Below, piece after piece: positions 7,772 through 16,232 of a stretch of DNA of 21,347 bases (positions are counted from its first letter, which is position 1; every line of letters begins with the position of its first letter). Below the pieces are notes generated by a model. It did not search any database, was not told where the DNA came from, and saw only the letters and a program-made list of their open reading frames with translations. This DNA comes from Spirochaetales bacterium UBA1265 (GTDB lineage: Bacteria; Spirochaetota; Spirochaetia; Sphaerochaetales; Sphaerochaetaceae), in the NCBI GenBank assembly GCA_002308475.1, contig DBVL01000101.1:1-21347 (forward strand). Reading direction: 5' to 3'. Both the position numbers and the translations under genes were made by a program.

Positions 7772-9862
7772 TCAGAAGGGCTTCAGTTCCAACAATTCTC
7801 TTCTGATTACCGCATGGTCTGCTTCAAGAAGTCCTGGGTCAGCCAGGAGAATCCGGGAAACCTCTTCCCTTGCAGCTGCTATCATATTCAGATCCTTGTC
7901 CAGGGAAACGAACCGAAGGTTTGTGAATCCGCTCTGTCTGAGACCGGAGATCTCACCTGGCCCTCTCAGCAGAAGGTCCTTCTCAGCTATTATAAAGCCG
8001 TCATTTGTGCTTTTCAGAACCTCAAGACGGTTCATGCCGTCTTTAGACACCTGATCCCCGGGAGCAAGGAAGCACCAGGATTGAAGAGTTCCTCTTCCTA
8101 CTCTTCCGCGTAGCTGATGCAGGGCTGAAAGACCAAAGAAGTCCGCCTGCTCTATAACCATACAGGTTGCGGTGGGCACATCTATTCCAACCTCAACAAC
8201 ACTGGTTGAAACCAGATAGCTCAGCTTTCCGCTGTTGAACTGATCCAGTATTCTTATCTTTTCATCATCCGGAAGGCGGCTATGGATAAGTTCTCCTCTG
8301 AAGGGCTTGTACCGTTCTGAGAGAAAAGCATACATAGTGGTCACATCTTTGAGGCTACTCTCCTCTTCCTCTTCTCCGTCTCCTATTCTCGGATAGACAA
8401 AATAAGCCTGGTGTCCTCTCTGAAGCTCAACATACACCGCGTCATACATGGCCTGTCTTTTCTCAGGAGAGACTATGAATGTCTTCACGGGAAGCCTTCC
8501 TCCAGGCATGGTTTTTATGGTTGAGACGTTCAGATCCCCATAGATGGTTAAAGCCAGGGTACGGGGAATGGGGGTTGCAGTCATCATGAGCACATCCGGG
8601 TTCTGTCCTTTTGCAAACAGAGCCCGTCTCTGCTCAACTCCGAACCTGTGCTGCTCATCAACTATCACAAATCCGAGTTTTGCGTACTGAACATCCTTTG
8701 AGAAAAGTGCGTGCGTCCCTATAATCAGGTCTATCTTGTGTTCCCTGAGGTTCTGCAGGAGCAGGGATCTGGCTTTTCCTGTAACTGTCCCATCCAGATA
8801 AGCCACACTTATTCCCAGCCTTTCCAGAAGCTTTGCGGCGTTTATGGCGTGTTGTCTGGCCAGAAGCTCGGTTGGAGCCATGAAGGCCACCTGAGAGCCT
8901 TCTGAAATACAATGCACCGCAGCAATCAACGCCACCAAGGTCTTTCCGCTTCCCACGTCCCCCTGCAGAAGACGGTTCATGCTCCGCTGCTGAGACATAT
9001 CTTTTCTTATCTCCGAAAGCACCTTCTCCTGGTCTTCCGTCAGCTTGAACGGCAGGCTGTCTGTCAGCTGTTTTTCCTTCTCATACACCTGCGGGACAAC
9101 AGGTCGTCTTGAGAAAGCACCATCTTGCCCCGAAGACCTCCTCATGGCCATCATCTGCATGTAGAAAACCTCAGAGAACCCAAGGCTTCTGAGTGCCTGC
9201 CTTATATCCTCTGCACGCTCTGGTGCGTGCAATGCCCTAAACGCTGCATCCAGATTCATCAGCCTGTATTTTTCATACAGTGTCTGCGGGAGGTCGTTTT
9301 CAAGGGTGGGTATTTCTTTCAGTGCCAGAGCCACATGTTTTCTGACCATGTTCTGTGTCAGGTTTCCACTTAGGGGGTAGACAGGTCTGAGGCCTCCTGA
9401 GATGGAAGATTCTGAATTCTCCGTCAGAGAAAAAGAATCCGGCAATGCAGTCAGTTCAAACCTTGAGAACCGTGGGACATGTGAAAACTCAGGAATCTGG
9501 TATGCGTAGAGTTTATAGAAGTTCCCGCTTACTATGGTCTTGTCCAGGTATGGACGGTTGAACCCCAGCAGTTCTCCTCTCACCCCGCTCAACGTGTCCC
9601 TTACCGTTATCTTCACGTTTTTCAGGCCTTTGCCGAAAAAACTCTTTGCTTGGACACGCACTATTGTATTTGTCCATGGCCCATCAGGCACCTGAGATCC
9701 TATGCAGACCCTGCTTGTTCTGTCCTCATACCCGCGTGGTCTGAGGTTTATCAGGTCATAGAAAGTCTCAACCCCTAAAGCCTGATAGGAAGATAGAGTC
9801 TTCTTTCCGTTTCCTGCAACCCTGGTTATGGGAATGCTTCTCAGATCATTCAGTGTAGACAT
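7772..9862 (-). CDS. recG: ATP-dependent DNA helicase RecG
   Basis: Remodels stalled replication forks and branch-migrates Holliday junctions. The 696-residue protein has the N-terminal wedge/OB region (about 20-160), then superfamily 2 helicase motifs: Walker A GDVGSGKT (301-308), RecG-specific DEQH box (402-405), TATPIPRT (428-435) and QLRGRVGRG (583-591), plus the C-terminal ADHAVIRRELLEL segment. Length is typical. The ATG at 9862 lies inside the last codons of dnaE (17-nt overlap) without a strong Shine-Dalgarno, suggesting coupled translation. Co-transcription with the polymerase gene suits a replication/repair role. Confidence 0.98.
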   Translation of the reverse strand: MSTLNDLRSIPITRVAGNGKKTLSSYQALGVETFYDLINLRPRGYEDRTSRVCIGSQVPDGPWTNTIVRVQAKSFFGKGLKNVKITVRDTLSGVRGELLGFNRPYLDKTIVSGNFYKLYAYQIPEFSHVPRFSRFELTALPDSFSLTENSESSISGGLRPVYPLSGNLTQNMVRKHVALALKEIPTLENDLPQTLYEKYRLMNLDAAFRALHAPERAEDIRQALRSLGFSEVFYMQMMAMRRSSGQDGAFSRRPVVPQVYEKEKQLTDSLPFKLTEDQEKVLSEIRKDMSQQRSMNRLLQGDVGSGKTLVALIAAVHCISEGSQVAFMAPTELLARQHAINAAKLLERLGISVAYLDGTVTGKARSLLLQNLREHKIDLIIGTHALFSKDVQYAKLGFVIVDEQHRFGVEQRRALFAKGQNPDVLMMTATPIPRTLALTIYGDLNVSTIKTMPGGRLPVKTFIVSPEKRQAMYDAVYVELQRGHQAYFVYPRIGDGEEEEESSLKDVTTMYAFLSERYKPFRGELIHSRLPDDEKIRILDQFNSGKLSYLVSTSVVEVGIDVPTATCMVIEQADFFGLSALHQLRGRVGRGTLQSWCFLAPGDQVSKDGMNRLEVLKSTNDGFIIAEKDLLLRGPGEISGLRQSGFTNLRFVSLDKDLNMIAAAREEVSRILLADPGLLEADHAVIRRELLELKPF

Positions 9863-12800
9863 AATGAACAGAAGTACAGCCTTCCAGCTCTTCGCAAAGC
9901 TCTGCAGATCCGTCTACGCAGTACCTGGCATCTGCCTTGATAATCCTCGGCTTTGAAGAGTAGTTTCCATCGTCATCAGTTCCCTTGTAGAGATGCAGTT
10001 CCAAAGCTGCAGGACCAGGGTGTTTTTTGCAGATATTTCTCAGTTCCACCGCCGCAGCTCTTCCTCCCTCGTTCTCATCCAGTCCTACGTAGGTTGTTGT
10101 TGCTTTGGAAGGCTTCATGGCAGAAGGATCTGCAATCAAAGCGTCACATGTAAAGCCCATTCTTCCACCGTAAGTTTTGTAGGAGCCTCTGAAACCGAAG
10201 ACCTTTCCCTTCTCCACAACAGCCTCGTACATGGACCACTGCTTGGGGAAGAATGTCAGCTCCTGATGTCCGTTGTAGTCTTCAATTGTCACATATCCCA
10301 TGTGTGATCCGTTCTTTGTGTTCACGCTCTTGAAGTCCGTGATCATACCTATCAGGTCATATTTGACGCCTTCACTGATCCTCTCCGGTTTGGACAGGTC
10401 CAATCTGACGCACTCCTTCCAGTTTGATTTGTAGACATCCAGCGGATGTCCGCTCAGATATAGACCGAGGTATTTTTTCTCAAGCTCGAGCTTCTGTATG
10501 AACTCATAGTCAGCCACGTTTCTCATCTTGAAGCTGGACATGGCCTCCTCTTCTGCTCCGAACAGGAAGTTCTGCCCCACTAAGGCACTCTCTCTGTCTT
10601 CCTTGACTGATGAGATGGCCTCCATGTAGTTTGCCATGAGAGTTGGTCTGTTGTAACCGAATGAGTCAAAAGCCCCACTCAGGATCAGGCCTTCCATGGT
10701 TGCAGAACCCAGGACTCTGTTATCTGAACGGCGTACAAAATCCAAGAAGTCCTTGTATGGGCCATTTGTCTTGCGCTCTTCAAGAATGAGCTCAACTGTT
10801 GCAGCCCCCATGCCTTTGATTCCTGCCAGGCCGTAAACTATATCCCTACCATCTACAGTGAAGAACATGTCTGATTTGTTCACATCAGGACTGAGGATTT
10901 TTATTCCCTCGCTCTTTACGTAGTCCAGGTACTCCTTGAACTTGTCTCCGCTTGAAATCTCGTTTGTGAGGTTTGCAGCGTAGAACTCTGTGGGATAATG
11001 GCACTTCAGGTAGGCTGTTCTGTAGCTGAGGACAGTGTAGCAGACGCTGTGGCTCTTGTTGAAACCATAGCCGGCAAACGGTGCAAGCATATCAAAGATC
11101 TCTTTTGCCTCCTGCTCCGTATGGCCTTTCTTTACAGCTCCTTCTATGAATTTCTGCTCCTGTGCAGGTAACAGGTTCTTCTTTTTCTTACCCATTATCT
11201 TTCTCAGGATATCTGCCTGTCCAAGGGTAAATCCGGCATATATCTGAGCAACCTTCATGACCTGTTCCTGATAAACTATAACTCCGTATGTGGGTTCAAG
11301 CAGTTCCTTCAATGACGGATCCGGATAGACAATCGGCTGTACACCATGCTTGGAATCTATGTACTTAGGTATGAACTGCATGGGTCCCGGTCTGTACAGG
11401 CTGGTCATGGCGTCCAGCTCCTCAAATCTCTCTGGAGCCAGAAGCTTCAGGTTCTTCTGCATGCCCGGGCTTTCAAACTGGAAGACCATGGTGCTCTTTC
11501 CACGGCTCATCATCTCAAAGGTTGCCTTATCGTTCTCAGGAATCTTCTCTATATCAAAGTCAGGTTCCTTCTTTCTTATCATGTTCTGCGTGTTTCTGAT
11601 CAGCGTGAGTGTTTTCAGACCCAGGAAGTCCATCTTAACCAGTCCACACTCCTCCAGATAGTTCATGGTGTACTGTGTGGATATGGCTCCTGTCTTCTGA
11701 TCCATGCAGAGCGGAACATAGTCTCTCAGTGGCGTTCTTCCTATAACTACACCGCAGGCGTGGGTACTTACATGGCGTGAGAGGTTCTCTAGCCTGATTG
11801 AGGCATCAAAGAGCTCCTCATAGACTCCTCCACGGTCCCTGTACGCCTTAAGCTCAGGTATGTGCTCAAGAGCAAGTGGCAGGGAGACTTTTTTTGTATC
11901 TTCTCCTATCTGGATCACATCCGGGATGAGTTTTGTTATCTGGTTGGACTCATCAAACGGAATATCCAGTACTCTTGCCACATCTTTCACTACAGCCTTG
12001 GCCTTCAGGGTTCCGAAGGTTGCTATCTGGCCCACCCTGTCCTTTCCGTACTTCTCGGTAACATAGTTAATAACATCCTGTCTGCCTTCGAAGCAGAAAT
12101 CAACGTCAAAATCAGGGAGGCTGATTCTATCCGGGTTGAGGAATCTCTCAAACAGGAGGTCATGACTTATGGGGTCTACGTTAGTTATGTCTATACAGTA
12201 GGCTACAAGGCTTCCAGCTCCGCTTCCTCTTCCTGCTCCCACTGGAATATCATGGTCCTTTGCCCATCTTATGTAGTCACGGACTATGAGGAAGTACGAG
12301 TCAAAGTGCATTTTGATTATGACTCCCAGCTCGTAGTTAAGTCTCTCCTCCAGCACTTTCCTCTGCTCAGGGTTTTCCTTGTACCCCGGATATCTTCTTT
12401 CAAGGCCGGTCCACGCAAGCTGTGTTATGAAATCCTCTGTATCCTTGTACTCTGGCGGAACAACAACTTCCGGCAAAAGCGGTCCTGGAAGCTCAAGCTC
12501 AAAGTTGCAGCGCTGAGCTATCTTCACTGTGTTCTCTATGGCATCTGGATAAGCCTTGAAGAGTTCAGCCATCTCATCGCCACTCTTCATGTAGAACTCC
12601 TCAGTCTCAAACTTCATATGGTTTGCATCTGAGAGTCTGGCTCCTGTTCCTATGCAGAGAAGTATCTCATGGGCCTTTGCATCATCCTTGTTTATGTAGT
12701 GAATGTCATTTGTGGCTACAAGTGGAATCTCCAGGGATCTGGCCAGCTCCACAAGTTTTGGAAGAACCTCTACCTCTTCCTCTATCCCATGGTTCTGGAT

Positions 12801-13316
12801 TTCTATGTAGTATCTGTCTCCGAACACCTCTTTGTACTGTCTGGCTACATCATACGCAGATTGGGGGTCTGCTGAGAGAAGCTTCTGCGGGACCTCTCCT
12901 GCAAGGCAGGCCGAGCAGCAGATAAGGCCTTCATGGTGTTCAAAGAGAGATTCTTTGTCTATACGTGGTTTTGAATAGTACAGGCCTTCTGTCCATCCTA
13001 TGCTGTTGAGCTCCATCAGGTTGTGGTAGCCCTTGTTGTTGCAGGCAAGGAGGATGAGGTGGTAGTACTTGTTGTTCGGGTCCTTATCCTTTCTGCTTGT
13101 GGGGCTTATGTAGAACTCACACCCTATGATTGGCTGGATCTGTGCATCTTTGCAGGCCTTGTAGAAATCCATGACTCCGAACATGTTTCCATGGTCGGTT
13201 ATGGCAAGGGCCTTCATGCCAAGCTCTTTTGCCTTGGCCAGATACTTGTTAATGGGTGCGGCTCCATCGAGGAGCGAGAAGTCTGTATGGTTATGAAGGT
13301 GTACAAATTCGGTCAT
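9846..13316 (-). CDS. dnaE: DNA polymerase III alpha subunit DnaE
   Basis: Catalytic subunit of the replicative polymerase. The protein is 1156 residues from the ATG at 13316, a normal length. It opens with the PHP domain (VHLHNHTDFSLLDG, DHGNMFG), then the palm with GAGRGSGAGSL, catalytic aspartates D402 and D404 in PDFDVDF and D563 in KMDFLGLKTLT, a helix-hairpin-helix segment (GLAGIKGMG) and a C-terminal OB fold. A TTG two codons upstream (13322) is in frame, but it would lie between a perfect -10 box and the predicted transcription start, so the ATG is preferred. No Shine-Dalgarno is visible, consistent with a leaderless mRNA. It is the first gene of the long minus-strand operon. Confidence 0.98.
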   Translation of the reverse strand: MTEFVHLHNHTDFSLLDGAAPINKYLAKAKELGMKALAITDHGNMFGVMDFYKACKDAQIQPIIGCEFYISPTSRKDKDPNNKYYHLILLACNNKGYHNLMELNSIGWTEGLYYSKPRIDKESLFEHHEGLICCSACLAGEVPQKLLSADPQSAYDVARQYKEVFGDRYYIEIQNHGIEEEVEVLPKLVELARSLEIPLVATNDIHYINKDDAKAHEILLCIGTGARLSDANHMKFETEEFYMKSGDEMAELFKAYPDAIENTVKIAQRCNFELELPGPLLPEVVVPPEYKDTEDFITQLAWTGLERRYPGYKENPEQRKVLEERLNYELGVIIKMHFDSYFLIVRDYIRWAKDHDIPVGAGRGSGAGSLVAYCIDITNVDPISHDLLFERFLNPDRISLPDFDVDFCFEGRQDVINYVTEKYGKDRVGQIATFGTLKAKAVVKDVARVLDIPFDESNQITKLIPDVIQIGEDTKKVSLPLALEHIPELKAYRDRGGVYEELFDASIRLENLSRHVSTHACGVVIGRTPLRDYVPLCMDQKTGAISTQYTMNYLEECGLVKMDFLGLKTLTLIRNTQNMIRKKEPDFDIEKIPENDKATFEMMSRGKSTMVFQFESPGMQKNLKLLAPERFEELDAMTSLYRPGPMQFIPKYIDSKHGVQPIVYPDPSLKELLEPTYGVIVYQEQVMKVAQIYAGFTLGQADILRKIMGKKKKNLLPAQEQKFIEGAVKKGHTEQEAKEIFDMLAPFAGYGFNKSHSVCYTVLSYRTAYLKCHYPTEFYAANLTNEISSGDKFKEYLDYVKSEGIKILSPDVNKSDMFFTVDGRDIVYGLAGIKGMGAATVELILEERKTNGPYKDFLDFVRRSDNRVLGSATMEGLILSGAFDSFGYNRPTLMANYMEAISSVKEDRESALVGQNFLFGAEEEAMSSFKMRNVADYEFIQKLELEKKYLGLYLSGHPLDVYKSNWKECVRLDLSKPERISEGVKYDLIGMITDFKSVNTKNGSHMGYVTIEDYNGHQELTFFPKQWSMYEAVVEKGKVFGFRGSYKTYGGRMGFTCDALIADPSAMKPSKATTTYVGLDENEGGRAAAVELRNICKKHPGPAALELHLYKGTDDDGNYSSKPRIIKADARYCVDGSAELCEELEGCTSVHYVYTE

Positions 13317-13322
13317 ACACAA

Positions 13323-13350
13323 ATTATACTCATCAGAAGAAAGAAAACAA
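13323..13350 (-). promoter_or_regulatory. Candidate sigma70-type promoter of dnaE, predicting a leaderless mRNA
   Basis: On the minus strand TTGTTT (13350-13345), a 16-nt spacer, then a perfect TATAAT (13328-13323). The dnaE ATG starts only 6 nt after the -10 box, so a start at the usual distance falls on or next to the A of the ATG. This also explains the missing ribosome-binding site. Confidence 0.55.
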
Positions 13351-13393
13351 AGAGGCTCAGACCCTTTTTACAGACAACAGCCAAATACCAAAG

Positions 13394-13460
13394 CTTGTAA
13401 ATCTTGTAAATTTTGTAGGTTATTTATACTATTTCATTAATTATTTGTAGTTTTTACAAT
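13394..13460. repeat. Tandem 9-bp repeats and small dyad in the dnaE/abiEi intergenic region, possible AbiEi operator
   Basis: CTTGTAAAT occurs twice head to tail (13394-13402 and 13403-13411), followed by a degenerate third unit TTTGTAGGT (13412-13420). A fourth related unit, TTTGTAGTT, lies at 13444-13452 and overlaps the plus-strand -35 box. It also forms a dyad, TTGTA-N5-TACAA (13445-13459). AbiEi antitoxins of studied systems repress their own promoter by binding repeats there, so an operator role is plausible but inferred. Confidence 0.5.
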
Positions 13461-13472
13461 TTGTGTTATATT
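13445..13472 (+). promoter_or_regulatory. Candidate promoter of the abiEi-abiEii operon
   Basis: TTGTAG (13445-13450), a 16-nt spacer, and TATATT (13467-13472), 15 nt before the abiEi ATG at 13488. It predicts a very short leader of roughly 8 nt. The -35 box is embedded in the repeat cluster, as expected for an autoregulated toxin-antitoxin promoter. Confidence 0.5.
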
Positions 13473-13487
13473 ATTATCAAGAAGAAA

Positions 13488-14252
13488 ATGAAGTACTATC
13501 AGGATTTAGCACAGTTTACAGCTTTTACTCTCACTGATGCCACCAAAGCAATGAACACCACTGAGACCAATGCTTCACAAGTATTGAACTCTATGGTTAA
13601 AAAGGGCTCTGTGCGCCGTATACGACAAAACTTATACACCTGTAAAGACTTTGTTAACGGAGGAGACGTGGCAACACAGTTTGACATTGCCACTAAAATA
13701 ACTCCATCTTCTTTTGTTGCCTATCACTCTGCTTTTGAGTTCTATGGTTTCTATAACCAGGTTTTTTATAATGTTCAGGTTTGTTCCCAAAGCCGCTTTA
13801 CAAACTTTGAAGACAAAGGCTACCTCTACCTCTGCTTTGCTTCAGACAACCAGTGCCAGGTGGATACATTACGTGGTGTAAGAGTTTCATCTATAGAGCG
13901 CACCATAGTTGACTCCATCAACAAACTTGGTAAAGTGATGGACACAGAAGAACTGTTGAAATGCCTTGAACTTGTTCCTCTTGCAGATGAAGAGAAGATT
14001 AAAGAAATGCTTCTTCTTTACAACAAAGACATCCTTTACAGGAAGGTTGGCTACACTCTCTCCTTCTTTAAGGACGAATTACGCCTATCAGAAGAATTCT
14101 TTGACTTCTGCAAAGAGAAATCAGACACTTCAAACATAGGACAACTTTGCAGCAACGAATCACACAAACTGGACTTTATCAGTTCCTGGGGCCTATATGC
14201 CTTCAAAAACCTAAGGTCTTTGATAGAGAAAGGAGTGAAAGCAGATGTTTAA
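13488..14252 (+). CDS. abiEi: AbiEi-type antitoxin / transcriptional repressor of a type IV toxin-antitoxin system
   Basis: 254-residue protein. An N-terminal winged helix (about 1-60: MKYYQDLAQFTAFTLTDATK, then a wing with GSVRRIRQNLYT) precedes the AbiEi core, recognised by YHSAFEFYGF (about 85-94) and SSIERTIVDSI (about 134-144). AbiEi proteins neutralise AbiEii without direct stable binding and repress their own operon. The start is set at ATG 13488; a TTG at 13461 is in frame but lies inside the predicted promoter spacer. The last 8 nt overlap abiEii (ATGTTTAA), the usual coupled arrangement. Base composition is AT-richer than the neighbouring dnaE, suggesting acquisition as a module. 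Confidence 0.9.
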   Translation: MKYYQDLAQFTAFTLTDATKAMNTTETNASQVLNSMVKKGSVRRIRQNLYTCKDFVNGGDVATQFDIATKITPSSFVAYHSAFEFYGFYNQVFYNVQVCSQSRFTNFEDKGYLYLCFASDNQCQVDTLRGVRVSSIERTIVDSINKLGKVMDTEELLKCLELVPLADEEKIKEMLLLYNKDILYRKVGYTLSFFKDELRLSEEFFDFCKEKSDTSNIGQLCSNESHKLDFISSWGLYAFKNLRSLIEKGVKADV

Positions 14253-15189
14253 TTACAGAAGAAGAGATGTTGAAGACTTAGCAAGGAGCTGCAGTTTTAT
14301 TACCAACACTACAGAAAAAGTTCTCAGACTCTATGATATACTAGACTTCATTCACAATAGTGAAATCAATACTTTACTTGCCTTAAAAGGTGGCACGGCA
14401 ATTAACCTATGCCTACTTGATTTAGAACGGCTAAGTGTTGATATAGATCTGGATTTTACTAACAACTGTGCTAGGGATCAAATGCTTGAGCATAGAAAGA
14501 AGATTGATTATGAAATACGTGTCTTTATGACAAACGAAGGCTATGCCTTGAGCAACAGATCAAAGTTCACTCACTCTTTGGATTCCTACGTTTATTCTTA
14601 TAGAACTCTTTCAAACTCAAATGATGTTCTCAAAATTGAAATCAATTATTCCGACAGATGCCATATTTTAGAAATTGTTGACTCTGAGAGCTCAATAAAA
14701 CTTGGAAAATCATTAATAATAAGAAGACTCTCAGATGAAGAACTAGTCGGCTCTAAGCTGGGCGCTCTTTTAGGAAGAACGACTCCAAGAGATGTTTATG
14801 ATTTTTATAACCTCATAAACAGAAATACAATCCAGAATTACTCTTTGATCAAAAAAATTGCCCTGTTCTATGTCGTGATTAGTGCAGAAAAACCAATTGT
14901 ATTTGAAGATATTTTTTCGGAAGCTATCAAGAAAATCGAAGCACTCAATTATAATAGAATCAAAGAATCCCTCCTTCCTGTTTTACATTTAAAATCTGAG
15001 CTTGATATTCAAAAAATGATTGAGACTGTCACTACAAAACTCAATGAGTTTTTTCTTCTGACTGAAGAAGAACAGAAGTTCATTGACAATTTTAACAATA
15101 ATGTCTATAGCCCCAATTTATTGTTTAGCGACTTTGTCACAAATGATTTGTTAAACCATCCTATGGCCTTGTGGAAAATAAAACAATAG
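14245..15189 (+). CDS. abiEii: AbiEii-type nucleotidyltransferase toxin
   Basis: 314-residue DUF1814-type nucleotidyltransferase, the toxin or abortive-infection effector partner of AbiEi. The active-site motifs appear intact: KGGT (48-51), SVDIDLD with D66 and D68, KIEINY (130-135), and the C-terminal KLGALLGRTTPRDVYDFYNL (171-190) with conserved Lys, Arg and Asp. Relatives of the MenT group add nucleotides to tRNA 3' ends and stop translation; whether this protein does so is not shown here. AAGGAG lies 9 nt before the ATG. The gene is strongly AT-rich by eye. Its stop codon is one base from the convergent vanZ-like stop, with no terminator between. Confidence 0.92.
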   Translation: MFNYRRRDVEDLARSCSFITNTTEKVLRLYDILDFIHNSEINTLLALKGGTAINLCLLDLERLSVDIDLDFTNNCARDQMLEHRKKIDYEIRVFMTNEGYALSNRSKFTHSLDSYVYSYRTLSNSNDVLKIEINYSDRCHILEIVDSESSIKLGKSLIIRRLSDEELVGSKLGALLGRTTPRDVYDFYNLINRNTIQNYSLIKKIALFYVVISAEKPIVFEDIFSEAIKKIEALNYNRIKESLLPVLHLKSELDIQKMIETVTTKLNEFFLLTEEEQKFIDNFNNNVYSPNLLFSDFVTNDLLNHPMALWKIKQ

Positions 15190-15190
15190 G

Positions 15191-15610
15191 TCAGTCTTTT
15201 TTCTTTTTGCTCAGTAGCAGAAAACCCAACAGTGTTCCTATTCCCACTCCTATCAAATCTATCCACACATCTTGTATCTGTGGACCTCTTGAGGAGAATA
15301 TCTGTATGGTTTCATCCAGAAAAGCAATAATAAAACCAATCAGTACAACTTTAGGTATATTCTTAAGTTTTCTTTCAAACAGGTTGAACGTTACAAAACT
15401 GAGTGCTGTAAACTCCATGACATGGGCAATTTTTCTAACCAATGCAGAAGAGATGCTCTTCAGTCCAAAGAACTTTAGTACCGGATTGATTATGTTTGAT
15501 GTCAGCCACGAGCTTTCTCTTGAAGATACTCCCTTTGGCATGAATGACTGGCCCCATACAAAAGCCAGGATAAGTATGAAGAGGATTATTCCAAGTGTCT
15601 TCTTTTTCAT
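15191..15610 (-). CDS. VanZ-like integral membrane protein
   Basis: 139-residue protein of the VanZ family, with about four membrane segments (roughly 5-22, 62-80, 88-106, 117-135) and a Lys-rich C-terminus. Family motifs are VRKIAHVMEFTALSF (58-72), DETIQIF and the polar IQDVWIDLIGVGIG near the C-terminus. VanZ itself gives low-level teicoplanin resistance in enterococci; chromosomal homologues are mostly uncharacterised, so resistance should not be assumed. AGGA lies about 7 nt upstream of the ATG. It starts 12 nt after the GerMN gene, so the two form an operon. Confidence 0.88.
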   Translation of the reverse strand: MKKKTLGIILFILILAFVWGQSFMPKGVSSRESSWLTSNIINPVLKFFGLKSISSALVRKIAHVMEFTALSFVTFNLFERKLKNIPKVVLIGFIIAFLDETIQIFSSRGPQIQDVWIDLIGVGIGTLLGFLLLSKKKKD

Positions 15611-15622
15611 TTTTTTCCTTTT

Positions 15623-16186
15623 TTACAGTTCTGTTCCGTTCACAAGTATGACCAGGTTTTTCACGCTCTCATCCAAAGCGGAAAGTGTGAGCAGTATCTG
15701 CCTTTTTGCCATCTCCATGTTTGAGGATGAGGCAAACTCCGTTGAAAGATCAACAAAAGCATAGCCTGAGGAAACTGTTATTCCCAGCAGTCTTGTTCCG
15801 GAGGCTATGTAGCTTAAGTATCCTCCTGAGAGTGCTGCATCTGTAGGTCCCTTCAAGAGGCCTTCCATGGCGTCATGAAACCTGTCTGAGCCCGAGTACA
15901 CCACATTTGCCTCAAAGGGCATGACTGCTCCGTTTGAGGGGTTTACAAAGTACAGTGTATATGGGCTTGATTCTGCGGATATTCTGTAGCTTCTTGCGTT
16001 TTTGATTATCCTAACTGCGTCTGTCTCTTTCAGTGCACTTCTCATAGCCGGGAGGGATACGAGAATGTAGATGGCAGAGAAGATGACCCACAGCACAAAC
16101 ACAAGTGCAAAGAGCACGGTCTTCGGTGAGGCCTGCTTCTTTGGTTTGGAGTAAGCTGAGAATTCATCCTGCAGATCTTCAATCAT
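15623..16186 (-). CDS. Membrane-anchored GerMN-domain protein
   Basis: 187-residue protein with a short cytoplasmic N-terminus rich in acidic then basic residues, one membrane segment (about 24-44) and an extracytoplasmic GerMN domain (about 75-187). The domain shows TLYFVNPSNGAVMPFE, LLKGPTDAALSGGYLSYIASGTRLLGI and YAFVDLSTEF. GerMN domains occur in spore germination proteins, but also widely in non-spore-formers as envelope proteins of unknown role; no sporulation link is implied. The start at ATG 16186 is chosen because upstream in-frame codons (to a GTG at 16291) cross a strong hairpin and a candidate promoter. No ribosome site is visible. It is followed 12 nt later by the vanZ-like gene. 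Confidence 0.85.
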   Translation of the reverse strand: MIEDLQDEFSAYSKPKKQASPKTVLFALVFVLWVIFSAIYILVSLPAMRSALKETDAVRIIKNARSYRISAESSPYTLYFVNPSNGAVMPFEANVVYSGSDRFHDAMEGLLKGPTDAALSGGYLSYIASGTRLLGITVSSGYAFVDLSTEFASSSNMEMAKRQILLTLSALDESVKNLVILVNGTEL

Positions 16187-16194
16187 AACCAAAG

Positions 16195-16221
16195 CATATA
16201 CCAAGAACTCAAAATTAACAA
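16195..16221 (-). promoter_or_regulatory. Candidate promoter of the GerMN-vanZ operon
   Basis: Minus-strand TTGTTA (16221-16216), a 15-nt spacer and TATATG (16200-16195), with the ATG only 8 nt beyond the -10 box. Like dnaE this predicts a leaderless or nearly leaderless mRNA. The spacer is short, so confidence is modest. Confidence 0.35.
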
Positions 16222-16232
16222 TGCAGACAAAA

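Noticed and set aside
11346..11780. A 144-codon plus-strand open frame
   Set aside because: Antisense to dnaE; no ribosome site or family features.
11862..12632. A 256-codon plus-strand open frame
   Set aside because: Antisense shadow of the polymerase domain of dnaE, whose catalytic motifs lie in this interval.
13394..13420. CRISPR-like repeat
   Set aside because: Units are only 9 bp, contiguous and without spacers; they fit an operator-like tandem repeat better.
15171..15210. Terminator between the convergent abiEii and vanZ-like genes
   Set aside because: The stop codons are one base apart and no GC-rich hairpin with a T-run is visible around them.
15171..15764. A 197-codon plus-strand open frame overlapping the end of abiEii
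   Set aside because: Antisense to the vanZ-like and GerMN genes, both supported by family motifs.
15623..16186. Sporulation gene based on the GerMN domain
   Set aside because: GerMN domains are common in non-spore-formers and nothing else in the window relates to sporulation.
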